Shown here: piece by piece, positions 43,940 through 53,703 of the stretch
How the letters are laid out: every line of letters starts with the position of its first letter
Position numbering within the stretch: position 1 is the stretch's first letter
From: Flammeovirga sp. OC4
GTDB taxonomy: Bacteria; Bacteroidota; Bacteroidia; Cytophagales; Flammeovirgaceae
Assembly: GCF_000812565.1 (NCBI RefSeq)
Contig: NZ_JTAM01000001.1
Location: 1-64,000 of the forward strand
Length of the DNA: 64,000 nt
Direction of reading: 5' to 3'
Translations under genes and position numbers: made by a program
The notes under the pieces: generated by a model
The model's input: the letters and a program-made list of their open reading frames with translations, nothing else
Databases searched by the model: none
What the model was told of the DNA's origin: nothing

Positions 43940-45106
43940 ATGAGTCAGTTATCCAATAAATTAGTTGTTATAATCGCCTTCTTATTTACATTAAGTTGTA
44001 ATACTACCGAACAAGGCAACACTAATTCTGCTAAGCAACAACAAGAGACAGCGTCTACTATCAGTAGTCCTGTACAATATGCAAAAACATTCAACCTAGA
44101 ATATAAAGAAGGTTACAAACTCCTTCAACTCATTGACCCCTTCTCTGAATATAAAAAAACAAGTACGTTTGTTTTGCTTCCTCACGGTGCAAAAACTCCA
44201 CAAGGATTTAAGAAAAATCAAATCATAAGAGTTCCTGTCAAGAAGGTAATCACGACTACCACTGCTCAAACCTCAATGATGGAAGAGTTAGGTAGTATTG
44301 ACTGCATCAAAGGTTACATTTCAAAAGACTACATGTATAGTCAAACCGTTGTAGACCGTATGGAAAGTGGAGAAATCATCACAGTGGGCTACGACATTGC
44401 GAATAACACCGAGAAAATCATTGCTTCAAGTGCTGATTTGGTAATGGTAGTAGGCAGTAGCACTACTAATTCTTCTTCCTTCCCTATCCTAAACAAAGTC
44501 AATATTCCAGTATTAGCCAATACGGATTGGCAGGAAAACCATTTATTGGGCAGAGCAGAATGGATTAAGGTATTTGGTGCACTTTTGAATAAAGAAAAAG
44601 AGGCCAATGCGATTTTTGAAAAAGTAGAGCGTCAATACAAGTCTTATTTAGAAGTTGCAAAAACGGCTAAAACACATCCTTCTGTTATTTCTGGCTTACC
44701 TTACAAAGGAATGTGGTCAGTGCCTGGAGGAAAATCTTATTTAGCCATTGCTTTTGATCAAGCTTCAGCAGATTATCCTTGGGCTGCAACTACACAAACA
44801 GGAAGTATTCAACTTGATTTAGAAGGTGTTTATGCCAAAGGCGGACATGCTGATTATTGGTTAAATGTAGGTCAACTCACTACGTTAGAAGCACTTCAAA
44901 ATAGTGACTCAAGGTATTTGAAATTCAATGCCTTTAAAGAGAAAAATGTTTATAATAACAATAAAAGGTTAAGAAACGGAATGGCTAACGATTATTGGGG
45001 TACAGGTATGGTACACCCTGAATTGATCATTGCCGACCTTATTAAAATCCTCCACCCTGATCTTCTCCCGGATCACCAACTTTTCTTCTATCATAAATTA
45101 AAGTAG
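43940..45106 (+). CDS. Cobalamin-type substrate-binding lipoprotein
   Basis: The start at 43940 (MSQLSNKLVVIIAFLFTLSC) is preferred because an upstream frame from 43859 lies in the riboswitch aptamer. The 388-residue product is a lipoprotein (anchor Cys20) of the periplasmic-binding-protein family of BtuF/FepB-like type II binders: 'DLVMVVGSSTTNSSSFPILNKVNIPVLANTDWQENHLLGRAEWIKVFGALLNKEKEANAIFEKVERQY' is the helical-backbone linker region. It likely binds cobalamin, since it is the first gene behind a B12 riboswitch. BtuC/BtuD transporter genes are not adjacent. It stops 3 bp before the receptor gene. Confidence 0.9.
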   Translation: MSQLSNKLVVIIAFLFTLSCNTTEQGNTNSAKQQQETASTISSPVQYAKTFNLEYKEGYKLLQLIDPFSEYKKTSTFVLLPHGAKTPQGFKKNQIIRVPVKKVITTTTAQTSMMEELGSIDCIKGYISKDYMYSQTVVDRMESGEIITVGYDIANNTEKIIASSADLVMVVGSSTTNSSSFPILNKVNIPVLANTDWQENHLLGRAEWIKVFGALLNKEKEANAIFEKVERQYKSYLEVAKTAKTHPSVISGLPYKGMWSVPGGKSYLAIAFDQASADYPWAATTQTGSIQLDLEGVYAKGGHADYWLNVGQLTTLEALQNSDSRYLKFNAFKEKNVYNNNKRLRNGMANDYWGTGMVHPELIIADLIKILHPDLLPDHQLFFYHKLK

Positions 45107-45109
45107 AAA

Positions 45110-46981
45110 ATGAAATTCTATATTTTCATGACATTCCTTCTGCTATGCTTTTCTCAAAGCTATAGTCAGACCTATAAATTGCCAGATAGGGAGTTAAAAG
45201 AAGTTGAAATTGTATCGAAATCCATGAAATATTACAGTCAGGGTTCGAATATTCAAACCATTGATAGTACAGAGATTCAATTTCACAATGAAGGAACTCT
45301 TGCTGCTCTATTGAGAGATAAAGCTTCAGTATATATCAGAGAATATGGTGCTCCTGGGCAATTGACAACAATCTCTATGCGTGGTATGTCTCCCACAAAT
45401 ACTGCAATAATGTGGAACGGTATCAATTTGAATTCCATGACATTGGGGCAAACAGACATGTCAACAATCAATACATTCTACTTTGATAATGTTGATCTTC
45501 AATACGGTGCTAGTTCTGCTCAATATGGTACTGGTGCAGTCGGTGGTTCTATTATTTTAAAAGATAACATTCATTGGGACGCTCAAAAAAATCATTTTGA
45601 GGTACAATCAGCTTACGGAAGTTTTAATCAACAATTTTATGGTTTTAAAGGAGAATACGGAGGGAAAAAGTGGCGTCACAAAACTGTAGGACTCTACCAA
45701 AAATCAGACAATGATTATCGTTTTTATAATGAACATGATAAAGAATATCAAAACGTAAACAATGCTGATTTTGAACATTACGGTATCTTACATGAAACAC
45801 ATTTTAAGCCGACTGAAAATCAAGAGTGGTCTATAAACCTTTGGTATACCAAAGATGATAGAAGTATTCAACCTATAATGAATGAGAATATGTCGCCTAA
45901 TGACGGTTTTACGGAAAACACGGCATTTAGAGGGCTCATCAATCATCAATTACATACTGAAAAGTGGACACATGTAAGTAGTGTAGCCTATATAAAAGAT
46001 AAGCTTTTCAGCGGAAGTGATGATATCATAGCAACAGAACGTATACAAGCAGATTATAGAGGAGAAACTTCATTGAGTAATTCTATTTCATTGCAAACAG
46101 GCTTTTATGTGATGAATATATGGCCCGATGTATACAAATATGATTCCAAGACTGAAGAATTCAGAGCTTCAGTATTTTTAGCCTTGCGTTTTGACATCAC
46201 TAATCGATTTACAGTATCTACGGTCTTAAGACAAACATTCGTATCGAGTTTAACTCCTCCATTTACGCCATCCCTTGATCTTTCATATTCGTTATTGAAC
46301 GTATATGGTAAATCTCTAACATTAAAGGGTTCTGTAGGTAGAAGTTATAGAGTGCCAACTATGAACGAGAGATATTGGGGAGAAAATTCTAATCCTGACA
46401 TTGAACCTGAGGATGGCTTTAATATTGACTTAGGTATTGATTATTCACAAGATTTCCCCGGAGTTACGTTGAATGCTAATGTTACTGGTTTTTATCTTAG
46501 AACTTATAATAAAATTCTTTGGGTACCGGCTAACCCTACCTATGCCAAGAATATTAAAAATACAAGGTCATTTGGTGTCGAATCTAATGTAAATGTAAGT
46601 AATCAAAATACAGATGAATTGTTAAAATGGAAAGCTGGAATAGCTTATACGTTTACGGATGCTCAGAATACTGATAAAAACAAGCAATTAATCTATGTCC
46701 CTAAACACCTTTTTAAAGCCTTTGTTAGCCTCAATTATCATGGATGGGGATTAAATGTTGATCACAATTATGTTGGAAAAAGAACGACATCAAGTGATTT
46801 TCATAATTTAGATGCCTATCACCTTATCAATCTTGGATTCAGTAAGTTAATTCAACTACAAGACAATAATTTAATGTTGACATTAAAGGTCAACAATCTC
46901 ATGAACGAGACTTATCAGAATTACGAAGAGTACCCAATGCCGGGGATCAATTATATGTTAAAAGCAAATATCACTTTTTAA
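45110..46981 (+). CDS. btuB: TonB-dependent cobalamin receptor (BtuB-like)
   Basis: A 623-residue outer-membrane receptor: signal peptide 1-19, a plug domain (about 30-145) with 'LKEVEIVSKSMKYYSQGSNIQTIDS', 'LLRDKASVYIREYGAPGQLTTISMRGMSPTNTAIMWNGINLNSMTLGQTDMSTIN' and 'VDLQYGASSAQYGTGAVGGSIILKD', then a beta-barrel ending in 'LKVNNLMNETYQNYEEYPMPGINYMLKANITF' with the aromatic C-terminal residue required for barrel assembly. There is no carboxypeptidase-like N-terminal domain, as in BtuB rather than SusC. Placement behind the B12 riboswitch supports cobalamin as substrate. It is 3 bp after the binding protein gene. Confidence 0.93.
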   Translation: MKFYIFMTFLLLCFSQSYSQTYKLPDRELKEVEIVSKSMKYYSQGSNIQTIDSTEIQFHNEGTLAALLRDKASVYIREYGAPGQLTTISMRGMSPTNTAIMWNGINLNSMTLGQTDMSTINTFYFDNVDLQYGASSAQYGTGAVGGSIILKDNIHWDAQKNHFEVQSAYGSFNQQFYGFKGEYGGKKWRHKTVGLYQKSDNDYRFYNEHDKEYQNVNNADFEHYGILHETHFKPTENQEWSINLWYTKDDRSIQPIMNENMSPNDGFTENTAFRGLINHQLHTEKWTHVSSVAYIKDKLFSGSDDIIATERIQADYRGETSLSNSISLQTGFYVMNIWPDVYKYDSKTEEFRASVFLALRFDITNRFTVSTVLRQTFVSSLTPPFTPSLDLSYSLLNVYGKSLTLKGSVGRSYRVPTMNERYWGENSNPDIEPEDGFNIDLGIDYSQDFPGVTLNANVTGFYLRTYNKILWVPANPTYAKNIKNTRSFGVESNVNVSNQNTDELLKWKAGIAYTFTDAQNTDKNKQLIYVPKHLFKAFVSLNYHGWGLNVDHNYVGKRTTSSDFHNLDAYHLINLGFSKLIQLQDNNLMLTLKVNNLMNETYQNYEEYPMPGINYMLKANITF

Positions 46982-46993
46982 TAAAGAAAGAAT

Positions 46994-48082
46994 ATGAAAA
47001 ACAATTACAAATTTCAACTCGTCTTTGCGTTTATCGCTATCCTTTTCACATCATGTATTGAAGATAAGGAAACAACTCCTTATGTACCTGGTTCAGAAGG
47101 ATTCCATGTAGGACACTCAGGTGCTTTTGGTAAACCAAAAACATCATCAGTATCTGCAGTTTCAATGAGTGATAGTGATACGACATTTTCACACTTAGCC
47201 TATATGAGTGCAAATGGTGAAGAATTAGGCGGTAACATTGAAGGTTTTGATTCAAATGGTCAACTTACGGTGATCACAACTGCCTCAACAAGTCAAATCA
47301 TTGTATGTGACACGAAAACTTTAGAAAAGAAATTTGTTGTAACAGATAGTGTTGACAACCCAAGATATACTGCATTTGATGGTAATAGAGCTTATGTTAC
47401 AGTTTGGGGTCCTATTCAACCTGACTATAGCTATATTAGACCAAAAGTATTGGTAATCAATCTTACTACTGGTGAACTAGAAAATTGGTTTTCTGTTGGT
47501 TCAAATCCTGAAGGCATTGCTATTAAAGATGGAAAAATCTACGTAGCCGCTTCTTATACTCCAAATGTAGAAGTTTATAACCTTTCTGATTTAACTGCAG
47601 CTCCTGAATTAATCACTATTGACGCTTCTCCTCAACACTTTGCATTTGATGCAGATAATAACTTATGGGTATCAGCTGTAAGTGCTTGGAGCTTCCCAGT
47701 TGAGAGTGAAAACATTGGTTTAGCAAAATTGAACACAACTGATAATTCTTTAGAGACTTTAATCAACTACACTGGTATTGGTGGAGATGGTTACATCAAA
47801 GCTTCTACTGACGGATCAACAATCTTTGGTATTGGTGCAGAACCATGGCCATCTTCAACAACAGAAGTTGTTGAGTTTGATTTATCAGGAAAAAAATATG
47901 ATACAATTATTTCAGGTGAAGGCTTTAAAGGAGTGGGACAAAACCCTGCTTCAAAAGATATATATGTTGCAATCACGCCTGATTATGAAAATAGTGGTTT
48001 AGTGAAAGTATATTCTGAAACTGGAGCTGAAAAAGCATCAATGGAAGTTGGTCTTGCTCCTTTCCACTTTATTTTCTACTAA
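46994..48082 (+). CDS. Beta-propeller lipoprotein (DUF5074/YncE-like) in the B12 operon
   Basis: A 362-residue lipoprotein (lipobox FTSC, anchor Cys21). The mature part is built of seven-bladed-propeller style repeats: 'SQIIVCDTKTLEKKFVVTDSVDNPRYTAFDGNRAYVTVWG', 'VLVINLTTGELENWFSVGSNPEGIAIKDGKIYVAASYTPNVEVYNLSDL' and 'SPQHFAFDADNNLWVSAVS'. This family often accompanies BtuB-like receptors under B12 riboswitches in Bacteroidota and is thought to help surface capture of cobalamin; that role is inferred here from context. It starts 12 bp after the receptor gene and is followed by a strong terminator. Confidence 0.88.
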   Translation: MKNNYKFQLVFAFIAILFTSCIEDKETTPYVPGSEGFHVGHSGAFGKPKTSSVSAVSMSDSDTTFSHLAYMSANGEELGGNIEGFDSNGQLTVITTASTSQIIVCDTKTLEKKFVVTDSVDNPRYTAFDGNRAYVTVWGPIQPDYSYIRPKVLVINLTTGELENWFSVGSNPEGIAIKDGKIYVAASYTPNVEVYNLSDLTAAPELITIDASPQHFAFDADNNLWVSAVSAWSFPVESENIGLAKLNTTDNSLETLINYTGIGGDGYIKASTDGSTIFGIGAEPWPSSTTEVVEFDLSGKKYDTIISGEGFKGVGQNPASKDIYVAITPDYENSGLVKVYSETGAEKASMEVGLAPFHFIFY

Positions 48083-48113
48083 AAGATATTTTGTCAAATA
48101 TTAAGTGTATAAG

Positions 48114-48145
48114 AGCCTAGGGGTTTTATTCCTAGGCTCTTTTTA
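48114..48145 (+). terminator. Terminator of the B12-uptake operon
   Basis: Stem GAGCCTAGG / CCTAGGCTC with an 8-nt loop and T5. Confidence 0.85.
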
Positions 48146-48295
48146 TTACACCACCTTTCAAACTCCCACCACTTATAAAGTGATGAGAGTAAAAGATGAA
48201 ACTTATTGATTTGTTATATCAAAATTCTGTTTAACGTTAGTGTTCTACTGTTTAGAATAATTGATACTTTACAAGCTTAATTATTGTCAACTTGA

Positions 48296-48754
48296 TTAAT
48301 AGCTCACTATTAACCTTTTGGTGATTGTTTTGCCTGTTACACTGGTGAAGGTCATGACATAAACACCGGAAGGCAATGTCATTTTATCCCCAATCATAAA
48401 ACTTCTCTTTTCATTGATTTCAAAAGATGAAATTAACGTACCCAAAGGAGAATAAAGTTTTACGTTTCCACTCAGTGCGGATAATGATTCAACATTAAAC
48501 TTACCAAATCGATTGGGATTAGGGTAAATATTTAAATCAAAAGCATTTAGGTCTTCTGATTCACCACTACTCTTTATTCGAGCAGAAGAAGAGGCACAAG
48601 CTAAATCAGCTTCCGCTTGTGTTTCAAAACATTGATCGCACCCTTGTATTGGTCTACAAGGAGGGCATTTCACTGTGATTGAGACAACATCTTGGGCAAC
48701 AACAGTTCCAATAGTGCTCATCAAGAAAATGGAGAGATATATTATTATTTTCAT
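48296..48754 (-). CDS. Small Cys-rich protein with T9SS type A sorting domain
   Basis: A 152-residue protein with a signal peptide (1-20, 'TVVAQ'), a short Cys-rich segment ('KCPPCRPIQGCDQCFETQAEADLACASS', about 28-55) and a C-terminal sorting domain (about 75-152) showing 'LNIYPNPNRFGKFNVE', 'LYSPLGTLISSFEI' and 'LPSGVYVMTFTSVTGKTITKRLIVSY'. It is therefore exported by the type IX system and anchored at the cell surface. Almost nothing is left besides the Cys-rich stretch, which suggests a small binding or partner protein. It lies 12 bp downstream of the large heme protein gene, in the same operon. Confidence 0.88.
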   Translation of the reverse strand: MKIIIYLSIFLMSTIGTVVAQDVVSITVKCPPCRPIQGCDQCFETQAEADLACASSSARIKSSGESEDLNAFDLNIYPNPNRFGKFNVESLSALSGNVKLYSPLGTLISSFEINEKRSFMIGDKMTLPSGVYVMTFTSVTGKTITKRLIVSY

Positions 48755-48766
48755 TATTGATATCGA

Positions 48767-51700
48767 TTAAAGAGATTCTACAAATTTTACTACCGCTTGT
48801 TTTTCTTCAGTTGTCAAAGCCTCATAAGCTGCTCTAGCTCCTGCTGCTTCACCTCCATGTTGCATAATCGCTTGATCTGTTGTGGTAGCTGATCCATTGT
48901 GCATAAACAAGAGGTTTCTACCATTTCGTTCTAGAAGTTGTAAGTTGTAATACAATCCCCAAAGAGCAGGTGTTCTGTAAGATCCACCTGTACCAACATC
49001 GTGTAATTTCATATCAGTGTAAGGACGAATCACTAAGTCTCTTAACTCTTTTGGAGCATCATTTCTCGTTTTCTGAGTTTCAGTATGACAGCCTGCACAA
49101 CCCGCTTCTAAGAATTTAATATGACCTAATCCTACTGCAGGATCATCATAAACACCTTTGGATCTTGTCGGTACAGTTAAGAATTTCGTGTAGGCCACAA
49201 TTAAATCGACATCCTCTTGTGTAATCTGATTTGGATCACTCGCATCAATACCATGATCATTTAACAATGCTGCTACTGTCTGACTTTCTACCGTAGGTTG
49301 AGAACCATCCCAAGTTAATCCTACCTCTGCACCTGCAATCCATTGGAGTAAACCAACCCCATACACTGGTGGTGGAAGTAACATTCCTTTTGGTGTGCTG
49401 ACTAATTCTGAACCTCTACCATCTCTAAAGTGACATGTTCCACAAGTTGTAGATCCAATTTTCACCTCTCCCAGTACTCTATTGTCTTGCTGACCATCAC
49501 CTTGTCCTCTATGTCGTACACCATGGAATAAGTGATGCCCTTCCAAGAAATCATCTACATCATCATCGTCCTCTAAAGTGATTAGATGTTGAGTAAATAC
49601 TGCATCCTGTTCCTCTTTCGTAAACTGTCCAGAACCTGATAAAATCATATTACTAGAGGCTTTCCCTGCCATAGATAAACGAGGATCTCCAAATGTATTG
49701 AAACCTTGTCCTACCACATAGTTCTGGAATGTATTGTAGTGTTGTGCTCCTTTACTCCATGGCACTCCGTCTACCAAAGCAGTAACTGCGGTAATTTCAT
49801 AAGAAATGATATTACCATAATTCACGGTATTAATATCTGACCAAGGGTAAAGATCTCCTCCTTCATCCAAAGTTGGACCACCTGGTGCTATATATGCAGA
49901 ATAAGAAGGTGTTGAAGCACCACCTTTCGCCAAAAACTCCATTCTTCGGACAGGGATTCTGTTTCCTCCTTCCCAAATCAGTTTATCTTTATCAGGTAGG
50001 TTGTCTTGATCTTTGTGACGGATGGTATAATCTTTTGTAGAATATAAGAACTGCTCAAAACGGACATTATCTGAACCGTCTGTTACCACTGTTTCGTATC
50101 GATCCAATGTTCTTAATAATGAGCCATTGTGTGAGGCATCAAAAATAGCCTCTGTAATACCATCCTGAGGATGAGGGTGTCTAAAACGCATCCAACTTGC
50201 TCCCTTTGAAGTGATTGTTGGTCGATTATCAGGGTCTACTCTTTCTCCTTTAGTTGTAAATAAACCTGAGTAATGCCAAATATCAGCTGGATCATACGTA
50301 TTCATCTGTGTATTACGCTTATAACGGAAGAAGTAGTAATAATCTCCTGCTCCTACACATTCTTCTGGTACTTTTGCTTGGAAATCATCTCCCAATTCAG
50401 CGGTGTAAAATGTTACTTGGTTACATGAGCAATGCATTTCAAAAGAACCTGCATTAGTTTGCATCTGATCCAAAACACCTGGGCCAACATTTACTGAAAC
50501 CTCTGTTAAATCTTCACTCAAATCAAAAGACCATCCATGTTCCCTAGCAGGGCTTCCAATGGTTGGAGTCGGTAATGCTGGTGCAGGATAAACCACCAAT
50601 GGTATATCTCCACAAGGGTCTTCTTCACAAGGTGCACAAGGTCCTCCACAATCTACTCTTGTTTCTCCTTGATTTCTAATACCATCATAACAAGTTGGTA
50701 AAGGTCCACCTTCTTTAATGGTAACTTCTCCCAAGTTAATTGGACATTCTCCTCCATCACCCCAACGTACAACTATATCATAGGTACCTGGTGACATATC
50801 TGCTAAAGTAAACCATTGGGAATCATCTTGTTTTATGTGAGGATAAGTTACACCTCCATCTAAAGAGAATTCCAATACAGCTCTTCCCTCTACATCATCA
50901 AAAGCAAAAGTGATCGTACCATCATTCTCGTTTTCAAATGACTCATTTGTACTTGAAATGGTAGCATTTGGATTGGGTGTGCCATTACAGACTAGATCAC
51001 ATGAGATACATTCACTACCACCACAATCGACACCCGTCTCATCTCCATTCTGAATACCATCGTCACAAGTTGGACATGGCGCACAACTCAATCCACCACA
51101 GTCAACACCCGTCTCGTCTCCATTCTGAATACCATCATTACAGGTTGGAACAAAATAACATTGTGTCACTTGAGCTACTTTTTCTTGCTCATTACTACCT
51201 TGTACTTTAATAGTATAGTCCACTCCTGCACTTACAGTCACATTTCTTTTATAATATCCATCTTCTTGAACATCTGGAGGGTAACAACCTCCATTCAAAC
51301 ACAAGTACAACGCAGTTCCTGCTTCTTCACTAAAATATAAAATGCCTTGTCCATCCACGATGGTAAGACCAAATTCACTACATGTTCCTTCTCCAGTTCC
51401 ACCTGATTGACAAGGTGTACATGAACCTCCACAATCTACGCCTGTTTCATCACCATTTTGAATACCATCTGAACAAGTATCTACTACTTCCTCTTTCACT
51501 ATCCACCAAGAACCATTGGCTCCTTCACCATTGATATCTCCTTCGTTATTATCTCCTGAATAATAATAAAGGGGTTGTCCATTGAGTGTCAATTGTAATT
51601 GACCATCACAAGTACCACTTAAACCAAATTCACCAGTTACTCCATTTGGTAAACGTGATGGTAAGTTTAGATTCAGTTTAGCATCTGTCACAACATAAGG

Positions 51701-53239
51701 CCAGCTTTGAGCACATCCTCCTGTACAGTTCGTAAATTCACTATTATCACTTGTCCATGTATAAATCGTCTTGGCAGGCTGATCATCATATTTGGCAATT
51801 AAATATTCACCGTATTCAGGTGAAGTTGCAATAGAAATAACAAGTTCTTTTGTTGGTTCAGGGTTTACACATTCCAAACAAACTCCACCACAATCAATAC
51901 CAACTTCATTTCCATCTTTCAAACCATTTTCACATGATCCTACGGCAACTGTTCCCAATTGGATTTCACATTCATCATTTGACCAACGTGCAGTCAGATT
52001 ATAAGCACCGGATGCTTTATTATCAATTGTCAAAGATTGTTCTGTCAAAGCCACAGTATAATCTGTATTATCTAAATTAAATGTAATGGAGTCATAATCA
52101 TTATTTACATTATCAAAATTGATAGATACACTACCATCTAAAGCTCCATTAGAAGTTTCATTGATCGTTGATACACTTCTAAAAACATTCGAAAGGTCAT
52201 TTAAACCTGTACATGGTTGGGGTTCCCCTACTACAAACTTCACTTGATCAATATTAAGTGCATTATCTCCTGTTTGATATACAATAGAGAAATCATCACC
52301 AGCATTCATCACCTCTTGGATCACAATACTCTGATAACTATTGACCCATGCTCCTGTCGCTGTAAAAGTTGCATTTCCTTTGTCAATACCATTGATAAAA
52401 TAAGAAATTGCTCCGCTTTGTTCTGATGCATAAACGATTTCTACTGAAATAGCATTAGGCGTATTTTTAATTTCAAAACCAGCTCCTTGTGATGAAATAT
52501 AAGCCACACCTTGACCTCCTGATGCTGACAAGTCACTATATAAACTTGCTCCTCCTAAAATTGTCGCTGCTTCGGCTTCAATAATCACCTCAGTACCTGA
52601 ATCGACCTGACAAGGTGTACAAGACCCGCCACAATCAATACCTGTTTCATCACCATTCTGAATACCATCATCACAAGTCGGTAAAGGTTCAGTTTGGCAA
52701 GGTGTACATGATCCGCCACAATCAATTCCCGTTTCATCACCATTTTGAATGCCATCGTCACAAGTTGGTAAAGGTTCGGTTTGACAAGGTGTACATGATC
52801 CACCACAATCAATTCCTGTTTCATCACCATTTTGAATGCCATCATCACAAGTTGGTGTAGAAGCCCCCTCTTCTGTAGCCACTACAGTATAGACGGGCGA
52901 GATGAATTGACCGTTAGACGCTGCAATTTTAATTTGAATATCATACGTATTACCTGCTGTAATATTGGAAGTGGGTCTTTCCCATCTATTTCCAATTTTT
53001 TCACCGCTCCTACAATCTGCCCCCAAGCAAATGTAATTCCACCCACCGGTCCATTCGGGTTGATGTTCAAAATAGATCACGGCATCGCCAGATGCTTTCA
53101 CTTCTATTCCATAACCTTGGGCAAAGCTTGAGATGTTGAAAGAGAGTAATAGTAAAACAGTGCAAAGAGAAAACTGCTTTAAAAGTTTGAGTAAAGAATA
53201 TTGAACCAACATGGAACAATATCCTATAAAGTTTTTCAT
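48767..53239 (-). CDS. Secreted di-heme oxidoreductase with Cys-rich repeats and CBM-like domain
   Basis: About 1,490 residues. A signal peptide (ending SSFAQ, about 41) is followed by a beta domain, three exact 29-residue Cys-rich repeats (about 131-212; 'CDDGIQNGDETG..CGGSCTPC'), a CBM6/35-like domain (about 218-340), and further single Cys-rich repeats between small domains. One of these domains (about 465-590) matches the 'secreted repeat' family, with 'TWTSDNSEFTNCTGGCAQSWP' and 'GQPLYYYSGDNNEGDINGEG'. The C-terminal third is a di-heme c-type oxidoreductase (DUF1111-like), with heme sites CGTCH ('STTCGTCHFRDGRG') and CAGCH ('EAGCAGCHTETQ'). The protein should be a surface or periplasmic electron-transfer enzyme. 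ATG 53239 is used; 53245 is equally possible. Substrate unknown. Confidence 0.85.
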   Translation of the reverse strand: MKNFIGYCSMLVQYSLLKLLKQFSLCTVLLLLSFNISSFAQGYGIEVKASGDAVIYFEHQPEWTGGWNYICLGADCRSGEKIGNRWERPTSNITAGNTYDIQIKIAASNGQFISPVYTVVATEEGASTPTCDDGIQNGDETGIDCGGSCTPCQTEPLPTCDDGIQNGDETGIDCGGSCTPCQTEPLPTCDDGIQNGDETGIDCGGSCTPCQVDSGTEVIIEAEAATILGGASLYSDLSASGGQGVAYISSQGAGFEIKNTPNAISVEIVYASEQSGAISYFINGIDKGNATFTATGAWVNSYQSIVIQEVMNAGDDFSIVYQTGDNALNIDQVKFVVGEPQPCTGLNDLSNVFRSVSTINETSNGALDGSVSINFDNVNNDYDSITFNLDNTDYTVALTEQSLTIDNKASGAYNLTARWSNDECEIQLGTVAVGSCENGLKDGNEVGIDCGGVCLECVNPEPTKELVISIATSPEYGEYLIAKYDDQPAKTIYTWTSDNSEFTNCTGGCAQSWPYVVTDAKLNLNLPSRLPNGVTGEFGLSGTCDGQLQLTLNGQPLYYYSGDNNEGDINGEGANGSWWIVKEEVVDTCSDGIQNGDETGVDCGGSCTPCQSGGTGEGTCSEFGLTIVDGQGILYFSEEAGTALYLCLNGGCYPPDVQEDGYYKRNVTVSAGVDYTIKVQGSNEQEKVAQVTQCYFVPTCNDGIQNGDETGVDCGGLSCAPCPTCDDGIQNGDETGVDCGGSECISCDLVCNGTPNPNATISSTNESFENENDGTITFAFDDVEGRAVLEFSLDGGVTYPHIKQDDSQWFTLADMSPGTYDIVVRWGDGGECPINLGEVTIKEGGPLPTCYDGIRNQGETRVDCGGPCAPCEEDPCGDIPLVVYPAPALPTPTIGSPAREHGWSFDLSEDLTEVSVNVGPGVLDQMQTNAGSFEMHCSCNQVTFYTAELGDDFQAKVPEECVGAGDYYYFFRYKRNTQMNTYDPADIWHYSGLFTTKGERVDPDNRPTITSKGASWMRFRHPHPQDGITEAIFDASHNGSLLRTLDRYETVVTDGSDNVRFEQFLYSTKDYTIRHKDQDNLPDKDKLIWEGGNRIPVRRMEFLAKGGASTPSYSAYIAPGGPTLDEGGDLYPWSDINTVNYGNIISYEITAVTALVDGVPWSKGAQHYNTFQNYVVGQGFNTFGDPRLSMAGKASSNMILSGSGQFTKEEQDAVFTQHLITLEDDDDVDDFLEGHHLFHGVRHRGQGDGQQDNRVLGEVKIGSTTCGTCHFRDGRGSELVSTPKGMLLPPPVYGVGLLQWIAGAEVGLTWDGSQPTVESQTVAALLNDHGIDASDPNQITQEDVDLIVAYTKFLTVPTRSKGVYDDPAVGLGHIKFLEAGCAGCHTETQKTRNDAPKELRDLVIRPYTDMKLHDVGTGGSYRTPALWGLYYNLQLLERNGRNLLFMHNGSATTTDQAIMQHGGEAAGARAAYEALTTEEKQAVVKFVESL
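52610..52849 (-). repeat. 87-bp coding tandem repeat (three copies)
   Basis: Three successive units encode identical 29-residue Cys-rich repeats, while the DNA copies differ at several third codon positions. Five further diverged copies lie singly in the same gene (near 51870, 51430, 51110, 51020 and 50650). Confidence 0.85.
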
Positions 53240-53703
53240 CAACATAACTGATTTTTAATTCATTAAAAAAGATTCCATACCACTATTCATAGTTAAGTGT
53301 TGCTGAAAGGTAGCATACGAGAATCCTTTTCGAATTATGTTGATGTACTACAAATCTACTGATAATAATACGTTAATAGTACACTTGAAAAAACACATCC
53401 TTTTTACACAACGTCACTTAAAAATTTCAATTACTTCAAATCAGATTGAGTAGTTTAAAAATGGAGCTACATGAGAAAAAGGGCTTTTTTAGACGTATAT
53501 AATACGTTTTAATCGAATATCCAGAGTATTTGACGTAGTTACACAATTACTTCTATACCAAAAAAGAGAGGGAATTATCAATAAAAAATTACTTCTTTGA
53601 TGACGTTTGTTCCCAAATTATTCACACTATTTTAATTACTTTCACCTCCAAAGAAATCAAAGAACATGTTTAAAACATGTATCACTAAAATCATAAACAT
53701 CAA
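53240..53703. other. Intergenic region, divergent genes
   Basis: About 460 bp with no credible reading frame. It should hold the promoters of the heme-protein gene and the nitronate monooxygenase gene. The only clear structure is a 17-bp palindrome at 53664-53680, ACATGTTT-A-AAACATGT, 24 bp before the start codon at 53704, which could be an operator. Confidence 0.4.

Noticed and set aside
52585-53131. Long frames on both strands over the Cys-rich repeat region
   Set aside because: They are His/Met-rich shadows of the repeat codons of the 48767-53239 gene with no start signals of their own.
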